Assembly (NCBI GenBank): GCA_002633005.1
Contig: NMRA01000201.1
Coordinates: forward strand, 187,910 to 251,909
Direction of reading: 5' to 3'
Origin: Phoronis australis
Lineage: Eukaryota; Phoronida; Phoronidae
Length of the DNA: 64,000 bases
Numbering within the stretch: the stretch's first letter is position 1; every line of letters starts with the position of its first letter. Shown in pieces: positions 25,143 to 37,057 of this stretch. The position numbers and the translations under genes were made by a program. The notes under the pieces were generated by a model. The model saw only the letters and a program-made list of their open reading frames with translations. It was not told the origin of the DNA and made no database searches.

Positions 25143-25170
25143 ATGTGTGTACGTGTGTGTGTGTGTGTGT
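25143..25170 (+). repeat. (GT)n microsatellite
   Basis: About 13 GT units, with one interruption, in the probable Musashi 3' UTR. Confidence 0.9.
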
Positions 25171-28100
25171 AATTATACAAGTTCTACTTGTGTGTACAGC
25201 CGCCCATAACAACAGGAATTGTCTCAAGAGATACCAATCATCTGAAGAGACGTCATTCATCTTCGATACAAATGACGCATCACCGCTGGACTGTCGGCGT
25301 TAAGCAGTCTCAAGCCGAGCTGTCCTACATACTGAACTGTCCTGTCTCCTGAAAGGTGAAGGATCGAGCTTTAAATTCAAGGTCACCTTCGTGGTATACT
25401 CACATTTAGAGCTTTTGTTTCTTTGCCGTCGGCAGTATGCGTTGGTGGTGCATTGTGTCATGATTTTTGATCATTCGTTTTTACTGATTTTTATCTGCTG
25501 TACAAACCAAAGTGGTATCGTTGCTTATTGCATTGTATTGTATTAATACACTTATTACTCCTTTTACTAACATTTTATGGTGTGGGGTGTCTTTAGTGGA
25601 CTTTTTCCAACCTAAGATTGTACATTATAGCGGGTCCTTTTTATTATAATTTACTTGTATGTGAGCGCTATATGTGTTTTGCTGTAACAGTGCACTAACA
25701 GACATATATCTATATCTATACATATATCTATATACTTAAGTATTTGTAGAAGTAGAATTAGGTCATATAATCTAGAATTAGTAATTCTGTTTTACGAAAT
25801 TGGTACGTGTCGCTTGGAATGTGTGACACCAGCTATTTCAATGTTAGGACCATAAAACAATCACAATGTCACATGTCTCCTATTTCCATATACTTGCCTG
25901 CACAACTTGCTGCAACTTATCTGTCTATTAGTTATGGTTTACCTTTGCACAATTTTATGAACCAAATCTTTTTAGAATGTTAATGAATATGCCACGAAAT
26001 GGCGAGCCATTTATTCCTTTGCCATATATATTGGTATTTTCTGCAGTTGCAATTTCCTTCTCATATCGTCATTTTTATTCTTGAGAGCCTTCTTGAACAA
26101 ATGTAGCAATCTGCTGACTTAAGTGTGCCTGTTGGAACTGAAATTGGCTTCTGAACTTTAACCAGGTGTACTCTGAGTAAATTGATAACTGAAAGACGTA
26201 CACCCGCTTGGAAGCATTTTTAAGGGTATAATGTGAAGTGAATGCAAGCACTCCAGAGCCACCTAGTGAATTTCGAGGTTCTCCTTGAATAGGGATGATG
26301 GGGCCAGCATAGCTACGTGATTTTTTTCATGTTCTTTTATCATTTTAATCAGTCAGTCTCCACATAACCTCGTGTTCTGTCGATCTCACCAGGCCAAGAG
26401 GTGTCGCGTTAACCTGCGAGGAAGATGAGAACAAAAAGCAATGACGTCAACCAATCATTCGTTAAGTGTGTGTCACTATTTCTTACAATGTTGTGGTGCT
26501 CTTGAAGAAGTGTCAGTTGCTGTCTAGCTACTTTGTAATCAATCCTGTATTGAAACTTTTTGGAGTGACGCAAATGTGTTCAGAAATCCATAATTGAATT
26601 AGAATGCGTTCCAGATTTTTCAGATGCAATCGCGGTATAATTGAAGCTGGGTGGGTGCAGGGGCGGCCATTTGAATGTCGGTGTCAGTGGTATATTAATT
26701 CAATGCTGGGTGCAGGGAAAGTGTTGAAACAAAGATTTGATTTTATGCCACGAGATTTCAGGGAAATCAATATAATGTGGTTCAATCATCTTTTTAATTT
26801 TTAAAACTTGTGCCGTGATGGATTTTGTTGAATGGAAGCTCCGCGGAGGTTGCATTGTCATATGTTCTTTTGGCCAGCTCTGGTAGTAAACTGAACAATC
26901 CATGCGAATGCAGTCGTTAGCGCACAACATTTCTTTGATTCAAGTTCTGTATCTGGTGATGGGCAATAGCTTTCGCCTTTACAAGAACTTTTGGAGCAGG
27001 TGGGGAGACTGCATTCAAGTAACAAAACACTCATTGGGCCAGAGGTCCTGAATAACCCTCAGTGTTAATACGAGTTTTGCTCCTCTAAATCTGTACAATT
27101 CCTCATGTCTAAATTACAATACACATTGAATTTGTGGCCTGCAATTGACCACATACACTTTCTGTGGTCAGACTAGACTGGGAGTTGGCTGACCACCAAA
27201 CCTCGTCTGACCTTGACATACTTTCAAATGTCTAGAAAATTAGGTGCAGTTGTGATATGAAGCAGCTCTTGAGTTTGAAAATGTGTTGCATCCATAAATG
27301 TTTTGCATCTTGGTTTTATTTATGTTTGTTCTTGCAAAATGATAAGACTAGGCCATAAACTTTCTCACTAAATGCCAAGCGTGAAGTACGCGACACAGTT
27401 ATGATGCATTGAGGTTACAAGCTAATTTTAGCACCTTTGTCTGCCATTTAATGTTGCATGAAAAAACTAGTTGATCTGAATATTTGCAAAATACATGGTT
27501 TCATACCGCATTTTTCAAGCAAGTTATTTTGCTTTCATTGTGGTTTGGTATTTTAAATGGATGACTGACTGATTGTTTCACATTTGGCTATACCCCTGAT
27601 GGTTAGCTGTCACGGTTTTTACTCATTACTGTTTTTGTCTCGCCCACTGCGTGTGTCTGTGCATCATTGGAATTCTACAGGGTGAAACATAATTTGTTGA
27701 CATGATTACAATTTGCAATACTTGCTTAACATGGTATACAGACAAGCGTAGTCGGAATATTCTTTCATCGTCTGCTCACTGTATTCGTGATTACCATTCA
27801 CAACATTGGCTGGTGACGTTCCTATGTCATTTTTATGTGGTTTTAGATAAATCGTGTGTCGTAACGAAAATGTGGGCAACCATATGACAGTTTTGGCTTG
27901 TTGAAGAGATTTGCTTAAGAGTCGATGTGAAAAAGGTTAAGTTCTTGTAAAAATTGTTACTTAGCTTTTCATTATGGTGGGAAGGAGTGGAAAACGTTAT
28001 GGTATGATACACATGTGTTTTGTGAACAAATGACTGTGATCAGATCAATAACTTGTTTACTTTCCGTTAAGGTAAACTGTTGTGGTCACTGTTGTTGAAA

Positions 28101-28834
28101 TGGCCATCTACGGTTAATTTGTACACCAAGTTGAGTAGATTCAGGAATCTGTACAGTGGAACTGTTTTAGGGGACAGTAGGTTTGTTGTTATCCAGGAAC
28201 AAAAACAGAATCTGCAAGCATACAAGGAAGTTTCTGGAATGTTATCTGTTTGGTGTGCGCTTGCAGCCATTCTGTTTGATTTTTAGGAGACTAGGCTAGT
28301 CTTAGGGCATTACTCATGTTTAGGACAACAGTAGGTAAAACAACTAGAGGAAGAAATTGTTGTATCATGCGTGTTTGACGTTTTTAAGTTTATTTAATTT
28401 AAAAAGTGGGATTTTACAAGTAACCAAAGTTGTGTATTAAAGCGGATAATCATTCTTGGGGTTTTGTTTTTAATATATACCCAACTTATTTATCGAAAAT
28501 CTGTGGGTTGTAAAGCCGTTGAACTGGTGTTGTTTTGTACAGATAGTCATACTCAATCATTTTAGATATTTAAAACAGGACATTTGTGTATTTCTAAGGC
28601 GACACTCTCACAATGTGGTCTGACAATAGAGGCATTACTTAAAATGTAGTTACCCAAACAAAGTTTCCTCTTATCAGGTTTGCAGGTATGTTAGAGTAAT
28701 AAGTTAAGGTTTAGTGATAACTTGTCCTTCGTGGGGATCGTGAATATGTGTGACTTGAGAGCAATATGCCACTATTTTTACCTCCAAATTGTGAGAGTTC
28801 CAAGCACTGGTGCTGTCACAAGTAAGTGTATCAT

Positions 28835-28860
28835 ATTGTATATAATATATATATATATAT
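28835..28860 (+). repeat. (AT)n microsatellite
   Basis: An imperfect TA/AT tract in the distal part of the probable Musashi 3' UTR. Confidence 0.85.
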
Positions 28861-29387
28861 GTGTATGGTTATTGCTTTGACATTGGAAACTATAATGTAG
28901 TGATTTTCATAGGAACAAACAACGACCAATTTGAGCTGATGGTATGCTGCTTATTTATTTTGGACTTATAGTGTCTCATTTCGTAATCCGTCACAATTTG
29001 CTGATGTGGAAATGCGTTGGCGGATGTTCTTTGTTCGTAGAATCCAATTAACTTAGTCACGTTATGTCTAAATTTTCTTGTTGTCTCCGTTATAATTTGT
29101 TATTGTACACACCACTGACCAATGTTGTTTAGCTAGTGTAGGTTTCTAAAACATGAAATCCAGTCGTTTTTGTAGAATGTGCCAAAAACGTAGATTTAGA
29201 TCGTTTAACATCGCCACTCTAGAATCTGTGTATACTGATCATCTAAGTCACTGACAATCGTCCACTATCTGTTGAGAAAAGGAGTGGTGCAGTCGGTGGT
29301 GTGTACAAAATTAGAATTGTTATCAAGGAATGAAATCTGTATGATATTGTCTGTGGTCCATAGCTGTAAATAAATCTCAAGTGATCG

Positions 29388-29393
29388 AATAAA
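29388..29393 (+). terminator. Candidate distal poly(A) signal for Musashi
   Basis: AATAAA, preceded 19 nt upstream by another AATAAA (29369-29374) and followed by a T/G-rich stretch. It is the last such pair before transposon-like sequence begins. Confidence 0.5.
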
Positions 29394-29787
29394 ACATGTT
29401 TCAAATTGTTTCAAATGAGTTTAGTGGTTTTTGTTTCACGTTTTGTTTTTGTAGTCATCTTCCTCTCATGGAGTTAAAGTGGCGAAAAGCATGCTTAAGT
29501 TGCTACTTTAGACGCGCACCATGGCCTGCGATATGATCTTGTGAAGCTAAGCCGACGTTTGAATTGAGGCAGTTTATTTACAAAGCATTCGAGTGAAAGT
29601 AGTTTTCCTCGGTTTCTTCTTAAAATCAATTAGTTCTACAAATAGGTAAAATCAAAGCCTGCTCTTAAATTGAATCTTAGGCGCATGCGCTTGAGTGCGA
29701 GACACTGAAACCAAAATATTGCTGTATGCGGACAATATAACATTTATTTTGTGGGTCCCAGGTTCTTTGGCAGAGACGATAAAGGTA

Positions 29788-30022
29788 CTAGGGCGTGGGT
29801 GCACCCAGGGGGGGGGGCTCAAACGAGCCCCCCAATTAGGCGAATTCTGCAAAAAGGGTCCGCCTCCATGAAACGAAATGTCCGGGAAAACGAGACAAAA
29901 GTCCATAGGAATCCGCGGCGCGGATGGACAATTCGTAGGCTTGAATCGTTTTTTTTTTGTAGTGCTCGTTGATTTTTTTCAGTAAAAATTCGAGCCCCCT
30001 TATATTTTAGGCCGGGTGCGCG
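29788..30022. mobile_element. Short inverted-repeat element (MITE-like)
   Basis: The left side reads GTGCACCCAGG then a G run and GGGGGCTC. The reverse complement of the right side reads GCGCACCCGG then GGGGGCTCG. These imperfect inverted ends bracket about 230 bp of noncoding sequence. I could not fix exact ends or a target duplication. Confidence 0.4.
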
Positions 30023-31320
30023 CATGTAGAGAGAGATAATACGGGTATTAATACAATGTAACAATTAGTGAAATACAACCAAACTCAGTTGGAGAAATAC
30101 ACATGTATAAGCCGGAGATCTTCGATAGCAAACGGATTGAAGACCACCGTAAAATATAAAAACTAGATTTCTATGCAGTCTCCCCTCGTCTTATCTCCAG
30201 CTTTTTTAAATGAAATAAACAACTTGATTTTCAAATGCAACATTAAGAGAACTAAATTGACAAAAAGCATTGAAGGGAGTGGTAAACTTTAATGAGGGAA
30301 GAGGCTTTTTGCTTCAAAATCAAAGTGGACATTAATTTCTGACACAGATTTGGTATCACATATAAGATGAAATCATAAAACATGGAGACTTTTGACGGAA
30401 AATTGAAGATTAACAACTAGTTGTGGTTGTTTATACCATTCGACATCATTTATTAGTAAACACTACAATGACGTATACACACGCGAATGCTGCATTGTCT
30501 CTATAATATTTTAATGGGAGTTGAGTGTTGAGGAACAATCTCCGTCTACGTGGCACATGGAATTCACTTTGGCATAAAAAGCTGCATTTCGTGTTTGATT
30601 AGCTAGTTAAAAATCAAATTAGGCCATTTACTTATAATAGTCATTAGGATTTGATAGGATTACATTTCTTTTACCAATGAACAAGATCGTTGAAACCATC
30701 ATCGACTCACGGAACTGAAAACCCTTCAGACTTTATTCGAGATCTCGGAAATGGCGTATGTGCGCCTGTTGGTTTGGTAATGGAACGATTTTCGTTTTTA
30801 GCCAGGCAAAACGAACAACCTCCACAAAAATGATGTTTGGCGAACAGAACTCAACAAATATGCCTTTTCAGGGACGCTCCCTACAAATGGGTGCCTTTTC
30901 GACTTCACCACTCTAGAAGGGGTTTGGACATCCTTAGACTACCCACTCATGGCTTAAGGATATGTAGACCTTACTTTTAAAATTTTAAGTTTTTTTTTCA
31001 ATATTGAATACCTGTTTGGTTAATTCCTTTTAACTTTAAAATCGACATCTTGCCTGCTTATGGTAGAAAAAAAATGTATTTCTCTGACCCACCTCGACCG
31101 CGTGGAAATTTGTGCAGACAATTAATGTTCTTTCCACATTAATAAAAATCCGTTTATTCAGGTTTCAAAAGTAACTTTTTCGATTATTGTCATTTAAAGT
31201 GTGGGTACATTAATTTTGGACACCCTGTAGATAATTGTTTTTGAGTACTACGAGTACATTCCCAAAACGGAGAATCAGATTCGATTGATTTACGACTGAC
31301 ACGTCACCATAATCCATGAC
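30023..31320. other. Intergenic, nothing recognised
   Basis: AT-rich sequence without a supported gene, RNA or repeat. Confidence 0.5.
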
Positions 31321-31370
31321 AATAGTGGTGATGGTGATAATGATATTTTAATTCAGTATTACGGTTACTA

Positions 31371-31441
<71 letters not shown>
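31371..31441 (+). repeat. (TGT)n microsatellite, about 23 units
   Basis: An uninterrupted 71-bp run of TTG/TGT. On the - strand it reads as poly-Asn in a chance ORF. A shorter TAG run lies 90 bp further on. Confidence 0.97.
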
Positions 31442-31443
<2 letters not shown>

Positions 31444-31528
31444 TTGAGGTTCGATGCTCTTGTTTGCTATTTTGCTGTTTATATCAGTGGTATCACAATA
31501 TCGAATGTTCCATTTTACTAGGACATAA

Positions 31529-31550
31529 TAGTAGTAGTAGTAGTAGTAGT
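31529..31550 (+). repeat. (TAG)n microsatellite
   Basis: About seven TAG units. Confidence 0.93.
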
Positions 31551-31740
31551 GATAGCAGGCCAAGTACTGTTGGTGATAGCCGTGGGGATAGTTATTCAAG
31601 GCTGCGTGTCTTGTGAGTCAGAAAGTGCTAGCTTTGTTAAAAGTCAAAATGAATAAGCACATCAATACTACAGATTATTCGTTAAGTTGACAAAATAGTG
31701 AGTAGGATATGTTGGCTCTAAGCCTGAAATTGAACACATG

Positions 31741-32100
31741 TCAATCCTCTGGTGGTGTTCCACCGAAACAGCAACGGAGCCGGAAACTTTTTCTCTCGAG
31801 GCATTTAAACCTCTTTTTCAGGTGTCGCAAGAAGCCTTCAGTTTGGTTGGTCTCAGCAGTTCCAATATCAGATTCGGGAATGCCGTGACATGGTATGAAT
31901 TCGTCCACCTGGTCTTGCTGCCGATCCTGGTACGAAATTTTCCAGGCAGAAGAGGTTGCACTACTAAATCGGTTTGTTTCTGTTTCGATGCCTTCAAACA
32001 AGACTGACAGCCGATCGAGCATCGCCCGATGTGTGACCACATCATAAGCGAGATGATCACGTGTCGAATGAAGGATTGGGCGCACGCATGGAAATGGCAT
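31741..32100 (-). pseudogene. Degenerate LINE reverse-transcriptase fragment
   Basis: An open frame of 119 codons on the - strand. Its residues 17-66 have the spacing of the non-LTR reverse-transcriptase core: AYDVVTHRAMLDRLSVLF stands where LINEs have AFDTVDH..LL.RL...F, and HGIPESDIG stands where they have GVPQGSVLG. The two catalytic-site blocks are altered (the Pro-Gln-Gly is lost), so no activity is expected. The YxDD block is absent because the fragment ends first. I infer an old LINE insertion of the CR1/jockey kind; a chance resemblance is possible. Confidence 0.4.
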
Positions 32101-32836
32101 TATTCAAGACTTTGAGTGTTAGAAAAACAACTTTCAGGTAGACACGTACTCCAAGGAAGATCGCTTTGCATCTCTTACCCGCACGATTGCGATATTTGAT
32201 CGTTCAAGAAGGGTATTTATTAAATACGAAGTCTTAACTGTAAAGACAAAATGTCGAACTGACTGTTCTCTTCGTAATTTAGCGAGGGCAGGTATCGATG
32301 GAAACCAAGGTCCTTTGTTGTTTCAGCGGAAACTATCGTAATTACGTGGTGCTGGAAAACGAAACGACTGACTAATTTGTTGTTTACTAATGCAATACAA
32401 TTGATAAACAGTTTACTTGGTGTTATTTTAATCACAGCCCTGTCAACATTAATTTTTGATAAATACATCATACATGTCTCATTCGTTTCCATAGAAAGTG
32501 GTTTGCATCCCCAAACATGTGATCTTGGACCACGGCAAGTGAGTATGAATTAGCCATCAGTTTTGACAGGCTTTGTGAACTCATCCAAAACCTGGGTCGA
32601 GTTCAATAACTGTCTCGCGGCGAAAATTAGCCAAAATTACGTGCTCCCAGTTGAAAAAAACAAGGTGACATCTCACGTAAGATCGCAATATCTTTTCCAG
32701 TGAGACAGAACTGGATTTATTCATAAAATCATGTGAATTCTGTAACACCAATTTTTTGGTATAGACTTAGGTCGAGTTTTTACCATTTTGGTATAAATGT
32801 GGAGCAAAAATGGGAAGGGTGGTCACTACTTTTGAT

Positions 32837-33039
32837 TCATGTGAGTTTCGGTGTGGTAATTCTCTGCACAATATTAATATTAATATTAATATTATTATTA
32901 TTTTAAGAAGTCTCTCATGTGAGTTTCGGTGTGGTAATTCTCTGCACAATATTAATATTAATATTAATATTATTTTAAGAAGTAGAGACTTCTTAAAATA
33001 ATATTAATATCAATATTAATATTATTTTAAGAAGTCTCT
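32837..33039. repeat. Direct duplication plus AT-rich hairpin
   Basis: A segment beginning TCATGTGAGTTTCGGTG occurs at 32837 and again at 32915, a 78-bp direct repeat that ends each time in TAATAT repeats and TTTTAAGAAGT. The second copy runs into an inverted repeat with 23-bp arms (32961-32983 and 32988-33010) around the loop AGAG. A third copy of the arm follows in direct orientation (33011-33039). Confidence 0.9.
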
Positions 33040-33695
33040 AGACAGGAGGATAGGTTATAATTTTATTTTTTCCAGATAAGTATAGAGATCCAGGGTCATG
33101 CTTTAAACCTCTTATAAGAGGTATTGAAATGGAGCGGGATTCTAATTTTAGGTATACACGTGGGTCGCATTTTACATTTTAGCTGGGAATAAATATCGCC
33201 TAGGATTTGGAAGGCTAGGTACACACTCTACCTAAAAAAGATAAGTGCCCCAATTGCTTCCAATTTTTTCATGTATCAAAGCTAAAAATTGACTTTGTAA
33301 TAAAGATAAAATAGCATTATACAAATCAGCATTTAAGTTCGTAAATGCTATGAAAAGTTAAGGAACATAGTTGAGTCCTTCTTGAGAATGTTCCATGCAA
33401 TCGGCCACTGTGCGATTTGTCTGATGAAAGCGATAACAACGGAATTGACGGCAATGAACTGGAGCGAGTATGGGTGCCGGTGATGTGCGAAGTAGCTCCG
33501 GACGTGTTCTCTTGATCCAGCTACACCGGCGTCTGCGGAATAGGTGGGACTTGAGACTGTCGTGGACAAGTTGAGCAAGTAAACTTGAGCAATAACCTAG
33601 CTAGATAAATGGTAAGCTTCCATTGTTTCTAATTGACCTTCTTATAGTTTATGTGTGGGCAAAACGTTAGGAGCAATTCGGAATAGTACCTACCA

Positions 33696-36102
33696 CAGTG
33701 GCGGATCTACGTTTTCACCAAGGGTGGGGTTTAGGATTCCGACCAAGGTCGAATCCTAGGCGCGAAGCGCCGAGCGTGGGGAGGTCGGGAGGGGGTTTCC
33801 CCTCCCGTGTAAGATATTTTTTTGTTTTTGTAGCCAAATAGTGAAATTTCCATGCACCCTGGTAAGTTTCTGGCACTTAACATGTCTCTGGAGTTTTTCT
33901 TAAGTTAATTAAAAACCCTTCTCGATTTCGTCACATCTGAAACTTGGCACATAAGTTTCGTGAAACCATATTGTGCACATCTGGGTATGAGTCACGCCAC
34001 CAGCAAAAATTTTTGTTGGAACATCTGCTTACACACACCTTTTTTAGCATACGAAAAGTCGTATTACGAAAAAGTGTGGTGTGTATACAGGGGTTTAGAC
34101 AATTTCCAAATATTCAAGAGCATAATTAAGGAGCACCGACGGGGCGTAAAAACTTGAATATCAGATGATCGCGTAACAGCAGCCTCAAGTTGTTTAAGAA
34201 CGAAGACCTGTACTGTTAGTCCGGAAATAAACATGTGTTCTGTCTCGTTACGAGAAAAACTGGCGAACGATGGTGCTCTCAACTCATAGTCTATTATTAA
34301 AAGCGACAATAAATAATTAGGTATCACTTTATTAAGCTGAATCACGTTGACAACAATTGAAAAACGTCATATCTATCAGGAAAAAAAAACATCTGAAAAC
34401 AGTTTCACGAAACCAAAACATCCTGTGCACAGTGGTGAAAAGATACACTGGACTAGTTTGCAGAGGGACCAGATATACACTGAGAGTACACAAAAAGCTG
34501 ACCTGGTCCGCCACGAGACCAAGAGTGCACCTGTGCTTATTATCCCTATAAAAATAGTCGATCTGTCGCGGGACCAAACAGTACTGGCTGAGATAAATAG
34601 TTTTACAAAGCACACTTTGGTAAAAAAATCACAAAACTAGTTCGCCGAGGGACCAGAAGTACACTGAAACTCAACATCTACACAAATCAAGCTGGCCTGG
34701 TCCGTCGCGAGACCTAAAGTGTACTATGCAAAAAAATTTGAATTGAAAACTTCTCTCTAAAATTTTAATCCCCAGTGGTTACTCATACGTTAGTCCTATC
34801 CTTCTGTTGTCTAGACTGCCGAGGAATTTGTATATCGGATCCAATGATTTGCTCGTCTTGGAACCATTCTACCCAGATATCTTCGATGTTTGTTCCCAAC
34901 GCTTGCACTTCGTCAACTGCTGTGTCAATGAGCTTGTAAGCCTCTACAATGTCAGCATCTCGTTTCGCAGCTCAGTTGACACTAAGACCCTTGAGGTTGC
35001 CAAGTCCATTCAAAAGACTTACATGCGCAACTAAATTTGATCCGTTCATCATGGACTACTTCAAACCTTGACGAAGAATCCCAGGACCTATTTGCATCTC
35101 TTGCAATTTTCGAAATAAACGTCCCAATGTCTGAACGCTTGAAACCCGAAGTACTAATATCAAATAAATGCCCATGGGCATGAGCGTTTCATCGGGTGAG
35201 CCTTTCTGCGGAAATTCCCAGTATAGAAGACGGCAGTGTGCTTATTGCAGGTAGACAGACGGTAGGTGTTGAGGTCGGAACTAGGGCTCCTTAGGAGGCC
35301 TATTGAACATCGCACGAGTCCCGCAAGACTTTGTTGTGAAAGAACAGCCTCCCCGCAATTTCTGGTACTGTACACTTTTCGCGAATGCGGTCACTTTCTC
35401 AATGTGAGTGCCCCCTTGGTCATTCCTTGTATAGACATAACTTGTTATAGAGTGTGTCTTCAAACGGACTCGCGACCAGACCACGGCGCCCGCCACAATA
35501 GCAATTCTTCGGAAAAAGAATTTTTTTTTCAAAAATATTACATGTACATGTACACAATATTACATGTACATGTACACTGTATGATATTGCGCGAGACAAC
35601 TTTACTATACATCAGTTACAAACAAACGTGTGGAGTGTAGGCCTAATAGAATGACACGGCATGACAGATAAGGTAAAAACGTTGCACGTCAATTCGCCTG
35701 AATATCAGGGTTGCAGCACCGCAGTATTTTCCCTAATCAAATCAAAATATATCTTAGAGTAAAGAAGCTAGTTACCTAAAGAAATCAGCTATAGAACTGC
35801 TCTTTCAGCGGTGAATCCATCTAAAATGCTTGGCTACTTCAGAAGTGTCGACGGAAGCGCGCGCACAATAAACCCCCGCGCGTTTTGCCGATGAGCCACA
35901 AAGACTCAGCAATTCACAATGCAAACAACTATATTTTCAGAGTGAACCCCCCCTCAAATTTTTCCAAGTTGGTTTACTTGGGGTTTACACACGCTGGCGG
36001 TGATGTTTTTGTTTTGCTGGAGACGCTTTTGTTTTTTTAATTTTTGGGTCCTGGCCCGAGGTGGGTTTAAACCCCCTGAACCCCCCCGTAGATCCGCCAC
36101 TG
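33696..36102 (-). mobile_element. hAT-type transposon, decayed copy 1 (2.4 kb)
   Basis: The ends are CAGTGGCGGATCTACG and its inverted form CGTAGATCCGCCACTG, flanked by the direct repeat CTACCA (33690-33695 and 36103-36108). The interior matches the element at 56043-58683 over almost its full length. The strand given is that of the transposase remnant. A GGGTTTAAACCC palindrome lies about 28 bp from the right end, and GGGGAGGTCGGGAGGGG lies near the left end. A 334-bp stretch holding the intron and next exon of the transposase is deleted relative to copy 2. Confidence 0.88.
34787..34971 (-). pseudogene. hAT transposase remnant in copy 1
   Basis: On the - strand, after an in-frame TGA, the frame reads AAKRDADIVEAYKLIDTAVD, then VEWFQDEQ, then IPRQSRQQ. 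This is the segment before the EYYR/PFLD block in hAT transposases of the P52rIPK/ZMYM-like type (DUF4371 plus hAT C-terminal). The frame then stops matching at ACGT (34787-34790), where copy 1 has lost the intron and following exon. It is nonfunctional. Confidence 0.7.
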
Positions 36103-37057
36103 CTACCACAAACCAACGCCAAAACCATCACTCATGGCCTATACACAGCTTGTGACGTCACATGAACTGGCAGGGATGACCTTATAAGCTTGCTGGGAGC
36201 GAATAGCTCCTATTTTAGAGTAGCGACTGGGTTTATTGACTATAGGAATTGGCAAATTTCTTATTGTGCTAGCACTCACCGCGAGATTTGTACTTAAAAT
36301 GCTATACTGTAATAAAGTGAACCCTTCTCAAGTAAGTGCCTCACGGCCGAACGTTGTTCAGGGTTGTTTCCCGCGTCCACTGCCTTGTAAGATTTAACGC
36401 TACGCAGTCACGCTGCTTTCATGCGCGTGTCCTGGAGGGAACTTTTGTATTGCTGCAATGAGCAAAGCAGGTATGAAACTAGAGCCTTTTAGCATGGTGT
36501 GAGATTTAAATAGAAACGTACATAGGGAACGTACAAAATTAATTCAACTAGAAAAAGATCAATTAGTTGTTTAGTTAATCAATGTTTAATATTTTTTAAA
36601 ACGTCAAGTAGCTGTCCTAATGCGCCACCTGTTAGACACGATGTCTATTACTGAATCATTTTCCGACAGCGAGGCATTCGCGTAAACGACCTTTTGATAT
36701 CAATAATTAATCTGCATGCGCTGACAAAATACGCTTGCAGCGGAAATTTCTACTCGGCGTACAGACCTATAATGACAATTAACGATTTGCGCGATTGTAA
36801 CTATGGCGCGTTCATTCGAGCTGTTGGTGGGCGGACTTGTTTTACATTGTTGTATTGTGGGTCTTTTATTTCCCGTCATACACCTGGACCTATTTGCAAG
36901 CTATATTTACGTTTGAGCTAGATTTTAGCCACTAGTATCGTTTGACTAACCGCCGGGAACAGTCATCACTAAATTTTTCGTTCGCCCGCATTTATCATTG
37001 GGGAATAATACGCAATAACAGGAATTATCAACACAACAAAAGAAATTCAGCACGACA
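36103..37057 (+). other. Upstream region of the PRRT-like gene
   Basis: No coding sequence is seen between the transposon and the start codon. I could not identify a convincing TATA box or initiator. A possible acceptor (AAATTCAG) 8 nt before the ATG would allow a 5' UTR intron. Confidence 0.4.

Larger units (their letters stand above)
24480..29410 (+). other. MSI: Probable long Musashi 3' UTR
   Basis: No coding sequence is recognisable and no inverted-repeat transposon interrupts this AT-rich stretch. Candidate poly(A) signals AATAAA occur at 24871-24876, 29369-29374 and 29388-29393. The last pair is followed by a T/G-rich tract, as expected for a cleavage site near 29,400. Microsatellites inside are GT-rich at 25143-25170 and AT-rich at 28835-28860. 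The extent is inferred; transcript data would be needed to set it. Confidence 0.55.

Noticed and set aside
31348-31599. Poly-Asn protein frame on the - strand
   Set aside because: It is a translation of the TGT microsatellite.
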